Shown one piece after another: positions 1 through 5,599 of a stretch of 7,345 nucleotides of DNA. The stretch lies in assembly GCA_947377595.1 (NCBI GenBank), contig CANCGK010000047.1, positions 1 to 7,345 on the forward strand, in the 5' to 3' direction. Source of the DNA: a bacterium. Lineage in GTDB: Bacteria; Babelota; Babeliae; Babelales; Chromulinivoraceae. Under the pieces are notes generated by a model. The model searched no databases. It was not told the DNA's origin and worked only from the letters and a program-made list of their open reading frames with translations. The position numbers and the translations under genes were made by a program. Position 1 is the stretch's first letter, and each line of letters starts with the position of its first letter.

Positions 1-3
1 ATT

Positions 4-534
4 ATGAAAAAATTATTTGTATTAGCTTTGTTTTCTACTTACATGATAGCAAGCCAAGATACAACCACAAAAAAATATCGCTATTCTGGTCAGGCTGCAG
101 TTGAACATTTAACAGAAACTGGTGAATGTGAAAGATGTGACTTATCGCGTCAAGACTTAAGAGTAGCAATTGCGGCAGTTAATAAATTTAAAAAAACTCC
201 TATAAATTTAAAAGGTGCAAAACTAAGTGGTGCAATTCTAAGTAATGCAGATCTAAGTGGTGCAATTCTAAGTAATGCATGTCTACTGTATGCAAAGCTA
301 GAAGGTGCAATTCTAAGTAATGCATATCTAAGTGATACAATTGCAGTGTGTGCAGATCTATCTTATGCAAAGCTAGAAGGTGCAAAGCTAGAAGGTGCAA
401 ATACTCTTTATGCAAACTTTTATGGTGCAAACATGACAAACGTCATAGGTTATATTCAGTCAAGCGATTATGATCTAGTAAATGCAACTCTAACTACAGA
501 CGCGATCAACGCCAGAGGTTATATTCAAAAATAA
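4..534 (+). CDS. Exported pentapeptide-repeat protein
   Basis: A 176-residue protein. Residues 1-17 form a signal peptide (two Lys, then a hydrophobic core ending M-I-A-S), so it is probably exported. Residues 41-51 carry C-E-R-C-D-L-S-R-Q-D-L, a Cys pair followed by a DLSxxDL cap that I associate with pentapeptide-repeat proteins. From I67 to N146 there are 16 consecutive five-residue units of the type A(N/D/K)LxG, for example AKLSG, ADLSG, AKLEG and ANFYG. This is the signature of a right-handed quadrilateral beta-helix of about four coils. A short non-repeat tail (147-176) follows. The family has no single activity; members are structural, protein-binding or DNA-mimicking, and I cannot assign a role here. 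The ATG at position 4 is too close to the window edge to show a ribosome binding site. The gene ends convergent with the next gene, across a terminator hairpin. The frame is intact despite nearly identical internal DNA repeats. Confidence 0.88.
   Translation: MKKLFVLALFSTYMIASQDTTTKKYRYSGQAAVEHLTETGECERCDLSRQDLRVAIAAVNKFKKTPINLKGAKLSGAILSNADLSGAILSNACLLYAKLEGAILSNAYLSDTIAVCADLSYAKLEGAKLEGANTLYANFYGANMTNVIGYIQSSDYDLVNATLTTDAINARGYIQK
229..396 (+). repeat. Near-identical DNA repeats inside the pentapeptide gene
   Basis: A 21-bp unit beginning ggtgcaattctaagta is present identically at 229-249, 259-279 and 304-324, with copies 30 and 45 bp apart (two and three pentapeptides). A 22-bp unit beginning tatgcaaagctagaagg is identical at 289-310 and 364-385. 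The 15-bp unit gcaaagctagaaggt is a perfect tandem duplication at 367-381 and 382-396. All periods are multiples of 15 bp, so the reading frame and the five-residue register are kept. Identity at the DNA level, including third codon positions, points to recent slippage or recombination rather than old, protein-constrained repeats. Confidence 0.85.
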
Positions 535-544
535 TCCAAGCTGC

Positions 545-609
545 TGATCATTGTATAAAAAATTTAGGGTTACAGTATTTTTCGATACTGTAACCCTATT
601 TTATGATCA
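545..609. terminator. Bidirectional intrinsic terminator between convergent genes
   Basis: A perfect 14-bp stem pairs 565-578 with 585-598 around a six-base loop (579-584). On the plus strand it is followed by TTTT (599-602), serving the pentapeptide gene that ends at 534. On the minus strand it is followed by a run of six T (complement of 557-562), serving the thioredoxin-like gene that ends at 623. A second, outer 7-bp arm pair (tgatcat at 545-551 with atgatca at 603-609) encloses the whole structure. The 88-bp gap between two convergent stop codons is the expected place for a shared terminator. Confidence 0.88.
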
Positions 610-622
610 ACTTTGTATAATT

Positions 623-1309
623 CTATGGAATCAAATAAGCATAACCATTATAACCATAACCATATGGATAAAATGCCGCATAACCCGTATAAATTGATGA
701 ACTTGGTGAACCCCACACATTATATGGTGCATAACCACCGTATGGATATCGCGATGCTGCAAACGCTTGATAACGCGCGAGTTCCATTTCTCGCTCTTTG
801 GCTTGTTCCTCTGCTTTTTGCTCTAAAATATCATCAAATTCTTTCCCTAAATAATCATTCATAAAATCCAATAGATCTGCTTTACAAACAAACCCAGATA
901 GTTGCGCAAATTTACCTGATACATCAGTTATTGCTTTACCATCTTTAAATAGTAAAATATGTGGAGTCGATGCTGATGGTATATCATACTTACTCAAGAC
1001 TGCAGCCATTGCATCTTTACCATTTTCAACAATAATAAATGCGACATCTTGCTTTAACTGTTTTTTATAAGGCTCTGTATCTGCAGTTGCTTTGATCGTC
1101 TCTTGCAAATTATGCATATCTTTTTTTAATTTTTTTTGTGCATCTTTTTCTATATTCTCAGGCATTTGCCCAAGAAAACAAACGATAGCAAACTGATGAT
1201 TATTAATAAGATCAATAAATTGATTTTCGTGTTTAGCACCATAATGTCGAGACTCTAACAAATTAAGAGAGCATAAAATCATAACGAATAACCATATTTT
1301 CATCTTCAT
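623..1309 (-). CDS. Secreted thioredoxin-like protein lacking CxxC, with Tyr/Gly-rich tail
   Basis: A 228-residue protein counted from the ATG at 1309. Residues 1-20 (M-K-M-K-I-W-L-F-V-M-I-L-C) form a signal peptide. Residues about 23-156 look like a thioredoxin fold: a hydrophobic strand F40-AIVCFLG, a helical insertion rich in Lys (55-88), a strand V89-AFIIVENG, then S-T-P-H-I-L-L-F-K-D-G-K (114-125), which is the cis-proline and beta-hairpin signature, and a last helix (about 143-154). The redox CxxC expected after the first core strand is missing; that stretch reads Q-M-P-E-N. Only C44 and C142 remain in the mature chain. A charged helix (about 157-180) leads to a tail (187-228) crowded with Tyr, Gly and Pro. 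It is probably a non-redox binding or chaperone-like domain outside the cytoplasm. It lies 48 bp downstream of the hydrolase gene on the same strand and is probably cotranscribed with it. Confidence 0.8.
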   Translation of the reverse strand: MKMKIWLFVMILCSLNLLESRHYGAKHENQFIDLINNHQFAIVCFLGQMPENIEKDAQKKLKKDMHNLQETIKATADTEPYKKQLKQDVAFIIVENGKDAMAAVLSKYDIPSASTPHILLFKDGKAITDVSGKFAQLSGFVCKADLLDFMNDYLGKEFDDILEQKAEEQAKEREMELARYQAFAASRYPYGGYAPYNVWGSPSSSIYTGYAAFYPYGYGYNGYAYLIP

Positions 1310-1316
1310 AATCAAT

Positions 1317-1322
1317 TCCTTT
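1317..1322 (-). promoter_or_regulatory. Ribosome binding site fixing the start of the thioredoxin-like gene
   Basis: On the minus strand, AAAGGA lies 7 nt before the ATG at 1309. The longer frame would open with TTG at 1315, only 1 nt from this site, and a third choice (ATG at 1303) is 13 nt away. Spacing therefore favours 1309. Confidence 0.7.
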
Positions 1323-1357
1323 TTTAATGATACAATCCATATTTTTTAAAAATTATC

Positions 1358-2464
1358 TTAGATCATAGCCGCAATACCATTATCAATATTTTTCGTCAAA
1401 TCATCGTCTACCATCACGGTAATTTTATTATTTTTAATTGCAATTTGGACACGATGATCACAAACTTTTTCTTGATCTCTTTCGTGCAGCTGTTGCTCAC
1501 GTAATTTTTTTAAAAACTTATTTACTTTATACCAATACAGTTCAGGATTATGTGGATATGATCCAAAATGTGATTGCCCTTGCGTAATCCATAACCGCTT
1601 AAAACCTGGCTTGTTATTGTATAAATTTTCAATATCTTGCACCGTCACTTTATTATCATTGTGACAATGAATAAAATAACAAGGCACAGTAACATTTTTA
1701 ATTGATTCTACGGGCGCAATGCGTACAAATTTTGTTGCAACTTTTTTGCTATCAAGCTGTGTAATCATTTTAAATAAAAAATTAGTTAATGCTTGCGCTG
1801 CATCATCATACATATGATCGATAATAAATTGCTTGCCTGGTATAGAAAATTGTTTACCAAATAAAGAAAACTTTAATTTTTCTTCTAACCCTCTTTTCAT
1901 TGCTTCATCAGATGATGCAAACGGACAATCTAAAATCATAGCATCAAATAATGTTGAATCTGCTGCTTGAGCTTGAATTGCAGAAACTGCTCCCATAGAA
2001 TATCCAAATGCAATGACAGGCTTTTGTGCCATTTCTGGATCTGATTTTACAAATTGTACTGCTGCCATAACATCTAAAGCTTCATCTTTACCAATGGTTG
2101 AAACTTGACCATCTTTATCATCTCCATGAGCACGAAAATCAAAAGATAAAACATTGTACAGAGGAAACAAATGTTTAAAAAATATTGCATGCCGCTTACA
2201 TCCCAAATATCCATGGCAAATAATAACTGTACCTAATGGATTTTTTTTACGAACAAAAATGCCACGTCTTTGCAACGGTTGAGTTTTTGTCCAATCGGTA
2301 AACGAATTTAAAACAATTTCTTCCATTTGAATATTTTTTATCTGTTCTTTTACAGCTGCTAAATTATCTGGTTCTTGCATTTGAATAAGATATCCAACGG
2401 CGTGATTTGTTGATGATGCAAACAATGAATATACAAACAAGCACAAGATCAACTTTTTTATCAT
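1358..2464 (-). CDS. Exported alpha/beta hydrolase (serine hydrolase)
   Basis: A 368-residue protein counted from the ATG at 2464. Residues 1-17 (M-I-K-K-L-I-L-C-L-F-V-Y) form a signal peptide. Residues about 78-320 are an alpha/beta-hydrolase core: I-I-C-H-G (81-85) for the oxyanion region, S-F-D-F-R-A-H-G (107-114), the nucleophile elbow G-Y-S-M-G with S156, a late strand C-Y-F-I-H-C-H-N-D with D270 as the likely acid, and G-Q-S-H-F-G with H299. The triad S156-D270-H299 is thus complete and the enzyme should be active as an esterase, lipase, thioesterase or peptidase; the substrate cannot be read from sequence. An insertion at about 186-245 between the core strands is a likely lid. A hydrophilic tail (about 322-368) has no recognised domain. 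The gene is 48 bp upstream of the thioredoxin-like gene on the same strand, so the two probably form an operon. Confidence 0.87.
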   Translation of the reverse strand: MIKKLILCLFVYSLFASSTNHAVGYLIQMQEPDNLAAVKEQIKNIQMEEIVLNSFTDWTKTQPLQRRGIFVRKKNPLGTVIICHGYLGCKRHAIFFKHLFPLYNVLSFDFRAHGDDKDGQVSTIGKDEALDVMAAVQFVKSDPEMAQKPVIAFGYSMGAVSAIQAQAADSTLFDAMILDCPFASSDEAMKRGLEEKLKFSLFGKQFSIPGKQFIIDHMYDDAAQALTNFLFKMITQLDSKKVATKFVRIAPVESIKNVTVPCYFIHCHNDNKVTVQDIENLYNNKPGFKRLWITQGQSHFGSYPHNPELYWYKVNKFLKKLREQQLHERDQEKVCDHRVQIAIKNNKITVMVDDDLTKNIDNGIAAMI

Positions 2465-2472
2465 GACACTCG

Positions 2473-2478
2473 TCCTTT
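2473..2478 (-). promoter_or_regulatory. Ribosome binding site fixing the hydrolase start
   Basis: On the minus strand, AAAGGA lies 8 nt before the ATG at 2464. That ATG is directly followed by a typical signal peptide. The same frame is open back to an ATG at 2521, but this would put 19 polar residues ahead of the signal peptide and bury the ribosome binding site inside the gene. Confidence 0.75.
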
Positions 2479-2511
2479 CAATAGATGTAAAATATTTTTT
2501 ATTACTACACC

Positions 2512-2541
2512 AGAATAGCAATTCAAAAATACTATTTGCAA
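2512..2541 (-). promoter_or_regulatory. Candidate promoter for the hydrolase operon
   Basis: On the minus strand, TTGCAA (2536-2541) and TATTCT (2512-2517) are separated by 18 nt. Each matches the sigma-70 consensus at four of six positions. The -10 box is about 48 nt upstream of the hydrolase ATG. The region is very AT-rich and other weak pairs exist, so this is tentative. Confidence 0.25.
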
Positions 2542-2609
2542 TAATTAGTGTAATAATTATCTACAAGAACGAAGAATCGCTGATTATGTTGCACAATTTA
2601 CAAAACAAA

Positions 2610-2646
2610 GCAGCAGATTTTCATAGACATTATGAAAATCTGCTGC
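2610..2646 (-). terminator. Strong hairpin, likely minus-strand terminator
   Basis: A perfect 16-bp inverted repeat pairs 2610-2625 with 2631-2646 around a five-base loop (gacat). On the minus strand the stem is followed by TTTGTTTTGT, a broken U-tract. On the plus strand no T-run follows. It could end transcripts from the thioredoxin reductase gene (stop at 2867) or from the structured block at about 2690-2830, and would insulate the hydrolase operon downstream. The U-tract is imperfect, so efficiency is uncertain. Confidence 0.5.
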
Positions 2647-2669
2647 ATCATGACGACAATAAAAAAAGG

Positions 2670-2830
2670 TAACTACTCACCTCTATTGATATGTGCCCTA
2701 CGTTTTTTACAAAACTCCGGGAACTCATGAGTCGGGTGGGACTAATTCACTCATAAAATACAGCCTTTTACGGCAGCCGCCGTCTTCTTTGGCCGTAGCG
2801 AAGCGTAGGCTAAATTATGCTGTCTATAGG
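2670..2830. other. GC-richer intergenic block with inverted repeats (unassigned element or ncRNA)
   Basis: This stretch lies in the 402-bp gap between the reductase and hydrolase genes and contains no convincing gene. By hand count 2691-2830 is about 47% G+C, clearly above its surroundings. Short inverted repeats nest within it: acagc (2760-2764) with gctgt (2819-2823); agcct (2762-2766) with aggct (2807-2811); acggc (2770-2774) with gccgt (2779-2783), or alternatively tacggc (2769-2774) with gccgta (2792-2797). There is also a 10-bp palindrome actcatgagt (2723-2732) and gccctacg (2695-2702) partly complementary to cgtaggc (2804-2810). I do not recognise tmRNA, RNase P, SRP, 6S or tRNA hallmarks. 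It may be an intergenic repeat (a small non-autonomous mobile element or palindromic repeat) or a small structured RNA. Strand is unknown. Confidence 0.45.
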
Positions 2831-2866
2831 TTATGAAATAAGTCTAATAAAAAGAAGAGAATAAAC

Positions 2867-4327
2867 CTAATCTTGAAGATACTGATTTACAAAAGTAAAC
2901 AATTCTTTTTTACTTAAAATTTCATTCGTACGAGCAATAAATTTACCATCTTTAAAAATAAAGATTGCAGGAACTGATTTAACTTGTAAGCCTCGATTCC
3001 ATTGCAATTCTTTTAAAATTTCAATCGAATTATTTACGTTACATTTGACGATATTAATTTTATTTTTTAAATGATGTGCTAACGATTCAAGCGATGGTAA
3101 CATACGAATACATCCAGGACAAATTTTAGAATAAAAATCAACAACAACAAGCCCTGGTTGATCAATAACATATTTATTAAACTCTGTAAGGCGATTAATT
3201 TCTTGCAATTCAATATGCTCGTCAGAAAAAGTTTCGAAAAAGTTATCTTCTAAAGCTTGACCAATTTTTGCATTGTACCCAAGTTCATATAAAAATGACG
3301 TAGCATCTAAAGCTGCCTTAATTCCCTCTCCAGCTGCGACCGCTGCTTGCCTATATGTTTTATCTTGTATTTCGCCTGCTGCAAAAATACCTGGCATAGA
3401 AGTTTGTTGGCTTCGACCTTGCATCATTAAATAACCAAGTTCATCCAATTTTAAATCTTTTTTAAACAACTGTGTATTTGGTGTATGTCCAATAGCCAAA
3501 AACACTCCATCAATAGAACGAGTCGAAACTTCTTCTGTTTTTGCATCATAAATTTCTATCGTTTTAACACCAGTATCATCGCCATAAATACCACGCACTT
3601 GTTTATTATACTCAACTTGAACATTATCATACGCTAAAACTCGTTGTTGCATTAATTTTGCAGCTCTCATAGAATCACCACGAACCAACATCGTTACTTT
3701 TTTTACATACGGCGCAAGCTCAAAAATTTGTTCTGCTGCACTATCACCACCACCAACAACAATAACCTCTTTACCAATAAAAAAAGGTGCGTCGCACACA
3801 GCACATGTCGTTACACCTTTTCCCCAAAACTTTTTTTCTCCAGGAACAGATAATACTTTTGGATGTGCCCCGGTGGCTAAAATAACGGATAATGCTTTAA
3901 ACTCACGGCCTTCTTCTGTTTTTAATGAAAATGGCCATGTTGAAAAATCTGCAGAAATAATAGAATCACTAATAATACAAGCGCCAAAAGACTCTGCTTG
4001 ATGCTTAATATCGTTCATTAAATCGATACCTAAAACTTTTTCTCGTCCTGGCCAATTTTCGATAAACGTTGTCTGAGTCAATTGACCACATGGAGTTGGC
4101 CCTGCAAAGACAAAAGCTTTCATACCTGCTCGCGCAACATACAATGCCGCACTCAAGCCCGAAGGTCCAGAACCTATAATTGCTACAGGAACTACATTTT
4201 CTAATTTTACTGCCTGATCTAAATCAAGATGTAATGATTGATTTTTTTTATTCAAACAACCACTACTCATGCATAGAAATGTTAGAATCATTGGCACAAC
4301 GTAAAAAATTCGTGCTTGATAAGCCAT
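2867..4327 (-). CDS. trxB: Exported thioredoxin reductase-thioredoxin fusion
   Basis: A 486-residue protein. Residues 7-23 are a hydrophobic export segment followed by C24 (S-S-G-C), a lipoprotein-like but non-canonical lipobox. Residues about 46-345 are a low-Mr thioredoxin reductase: FAD loop G-S-G-P-S-G (52-57), redox C-A-V-C-D (175-179), NAD(P)H loop G-G-G-D-S-A (192-197) and A-I-G-H-T-P-N-T (278-285). A linker (about 346-382) leads to a thioredoxin domain (383-486) with D-F-Y-S-K-I-C-P-G-C (C403, C406) and cis-proline P453. Reductase and thioredoxin fused in one chain are known, for example in Mycobacterium leprae. Three oddities stand out: the HRRxxxR motif reads V-R-G-D-S-M-R (215-221), the FAD motif AAGD is AAGE (316-319), and WCGPC is ICPGC. 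AAGGAG lies 7 nt before the ATG, so the N-terminal signal is real. Export of an NADPH-dependent enzyme is unexpected. Confidence 0.9.
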   Translation of the reverse strand: MAYQARIFYVVPMILTFLCMSSGCLNKKNQSLHLDLDQAVKLENVVPVAIIGSGPSGLSAALYVARAGMKAFVFAGPTPCGQLTQTTFIENWPGREKVLGIDLMNDIKHQAESFGACIISDSIISADFSTWPFSLKTEEGREFKALSVILATGAHPKVLSVPGEKKFWGKGVTTCAVCDAPFFIGKEVIVVGGGDSAAEQIFELAPYVKKVTMLVRGDSMRAAKLMQQRVLAYDNVQVEYNKQVRGIYGDDTGVKTIEIYDAKTEEVSTRSIDGVFLAIGHTPNTQLFKKDLKLDELGYLMMQGRSQQTSMPGIFAAGEIQDKTYRQAAVAAGEGIKAALDATSFLYELGYNAKIGQALEDNFFETFSDEHIELQEINRLTEFNKYVIDQPGLVVVDFYSKICPGCIRMLPSLESLAHHLKNKINIVKCNVNNSIEILKELQWNRGLQVKSVPAIFIFKDGKFIARTNEILSKKELFTFVNQYLQD

Positions 4328-4334
4328 TTTCCAA

Positions 4335-4340
4335 CTCCTT
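4335..4340 (-). promoter_or_regulatory. Ribosome binding site of the reductase-thioredoxin gene
   Basis: On the minus strand, AAGGAG lies 7 nt before the ATG at 4327. It is the strongest ribosome binding site in the window, and it fixes the start upstream of the hydrophobic N-terminal segment. Confidence 0.75.
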
Positions 4341-4436
4341 ACAGCATATTTTATAATAATGTAAAACTCTTCTTAAAAAAATAATCTACAAAGTAGCTTA
4401 CAAAAAAAACAATAATCATGGAAGAGCCTTATATAT

Positions 4437-4473
4437 TTGACAGTTGGAAACATTCAACGTAGCCTATTATTAT
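4437..4473 (+). promoter_or_regulatory. Candidate promoter for the FtsH-like operon
   Basis: The 219-bp divergent gap (4328-4546) should carry promoters in both directions. On the plus strand a perfect TTGACA lies at 4437-4442, with TAGCCT 17 nt later (4460-4465). Alternatively TTGGAA (4444-4449) pairs with TATTAT (4468-4473) at 18 nt. A 7-bp stem (4472-4478 with 4485-4491) follows in the leader. The boxes are plausible but not decisive. I see no clear minus-strand pair for the reductase beyond AT-rich TATAAA-like stretches. Confidence 0.35.
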
Positions 4474-4546
4474 TGATTTTAAAGAATCAATCTCATGATA
4501 CATTACAAAACTTATTACCACTCTATCAAAAAGGAAGCGTTCATTC

Positions 4547-5599
4547 ATGGCTATAAAAAAATCATTTTTTTTGATCATTGCACCACTATATATGACAACT
4601 TGCGGCCTAGTAATTGCTCAAAGCGAAGATCATCATACCATTAATTCAACTCATATTGCAATTTCCGATGATAATAATGTTCCAGAAGAAGCATCATATC
4701 AATATAATCCCGAAATGTGGAAGTTTATCGAAACAACTTTTCAAACAGTCTGTGATCAAACTGCTAAAATAGAATTTTGTTTACAACAATCTATTCAAAT
4801 TTTAAATTCTGGTAAAATGAAATTTGATGCAACAAAAGTATCTAAATCTGCATTGCTAGAAGAAATTAAAATTATTAAAGAAATGATCGAAACAATATCT
4901 CATTTTTATACAACATCTTTACACAAAGATGAAGCTATTTTACAAGGAACTTTATTCAATGCTGCTTTTATGAGCTATTTATTACCTGTTATCACACAAG
5001 ATATACGAGAAATAAAAGCTGAAGACTTTGATAAAATTGTAAGTCAAAATTTTGAGCAGTTTGTATCAAATATGACCAGCGAAGAAAATCTGCATCTTTT
5101 GATCGAAGAAAATGAAAAAAATATTCATACTTTAATTCAAGCATGCGATACCATAGGTCTCAATTATTTTAATAAAATCTATCGGTTTTTAGATACAAAA
5201 CAAATTCCATGGTATGGCAAATCAACTCTGGCAACAGGCTATGACATTGCATACTGGTCAACAGCAGCAGCGGTTGCAGCAACGCTTGCAATTTATGTCA
5301 TGCCACAATCTTTAAAAATTCCTTTTATCGATGGTAAAGTAATATTTGGAGATTTTAAAATTAAAAAATGGATTGGTGATTTTAATCAAAAAGCTCGTGA
5401 AATCAAAGGAAATATAACCCCAGATGAATTAAAAACAATTCAAAATGATTCAACCTATATCAGCGATGCTCATGGCCTTGTTCATACCTATGCTGACCCT
5501 TTTACCACAACAACTTTAGGTGGATTAGCTTATTTTACACTGCCATACATCAAAGAATCATATATTGCTGCAAGCAAAAAAATGCCTCCAATGGGTTAA
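4547..5599 (+). CDS. Membrane-anchored N-terminal half of an FtsH-like ATPase (frame-disrupted)
   Basis: A 350-residue protein with AAGGAAG 9 nt before the ATG. Residues 6-24 (S-F-F-L-I-I-A-P-L-Y-M) form a signal peptide or first membrane segment. Residues about 25-230 are hydrophilic and mostly helical, with three Cys after the signal (C69, C78, C200). A clear membrane segment follows at about 233-252 (Y-D-I-A-Y-W-S-T-A-A-A-V-A-A-T-L-A-I-Y). The next stretch is Lys-rich (272-287), fitting a cytoplasmic side. A weaker hydrophobic patch lies at 323-335. This TM, soluble domain, TM order is how FtsH begins, although the soluble part is longer than usual. I do not recognise the soluble domain itself. 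The frame ends K-K-M-P-P-M-G just after an A7 tract; dropping one A would continue it directly into the AAA+ ORF. It may be translated alone, but more likely it is the front of a single split gene. Confidence 0.75.
   Translation: MAIKKSFFLIIAPLYMTTCGLVIAQSEDHHTINSTHIAISDDNNVPEEASYQYNPEMWKFIETTFQTVCDQTAKIEFCLQQSIQILNSGKMKFDATKVSKSALLEEIKIIKEMIETISHFYTTSLHKDEAILQGTLFNAAFMSYLLPVITQDIREIKAEDFDKIVSQNFEQFVSNMTSEENLHLLIEENEKNIHTLIQACDTIGLNYFNKIYRFLDTKQIPWYGKSTLATGYDIAYWSTAAAVAATLAIYVMPQSLKIPFIDGKVIFGDFKIKKWIGDFNQKAREIKGNITPDELKTIQNDSTYISDAHGLVHTYADPFTTTTLGGLAYFTLPYIKESYIAASKKMPPMG

Noticed and set aside
229..396. CRISPR-like or satellite array
   Set aside because: The repeats are 15-bp multiples in frame within a pentapeptide coding region, without spacers.
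200..439. Minus-strand frame of 79 codons rich in Leu and His
   Set aside because: It is the exact antisense of the pentapeptide repeats; its L-H-x-L periodicity only mirrors the 15-bp repeats. No ribosome binding site.
613..864. Plus-strand frame of 83 codons rich in His, Asn and Met
   Set aside because: Antisense of the Tyr/Gly-rich tail of the thioredoxin-like gene; the odd composition comes from reversed Tyr and Gly codons.
1310..1315. TTG start two codons upstream for the thioredoxin-like protein
   Set aside because: Only 1 nt from the ribosome binding site; the ATG at 1309 has ideal 7-nt spacing.
2465..2521. Upstream extension of the hydrolase to an ATG at 2521
   Set aside because: It would add 19 residues before a clean signal peptide and cover the AAAGGA site that serves the ATG at 2464.
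2541..2560. AT-only inverted repeat ataatta/taattat upstream of the hydrolase
   Set aside because: A 7-bp A/T stem in very AT-rich DNA is expected by chance; no further support as an operator.
2463..2672. Plus-strand frame of 69 codons in the intergenic gap
   Set aside because: It starts inside the hydrolase start region, lacks a ribosome binding site and runs through the 16-bp hairpin at 2610-2646.
2648..2728. Minus-strand mini-ORF of 26 codons with a protein-like sequence
   Set aside because: No ribosome binding site and too short to support; it overlaps both the hairpin and the inverted-repeat block.
4256..4258. Firm lipoprotein call at C24 of the TrxR-Trx fusion
   Set aside because: The residues before the Cys are S-S-G; a Ser at -3 is not a standard lipobox, so I report only a lipoprotein-like signal.
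5565..5567. Independent translation of the AAA+ ORF from TTG
   Set aside because: No ribosome binding site precedes it, and the residues encoded before the A7 tract are out of frame with the upstream protein. Fusion through the A7 tract explains the data better, though translational coupling cannot be excluded.
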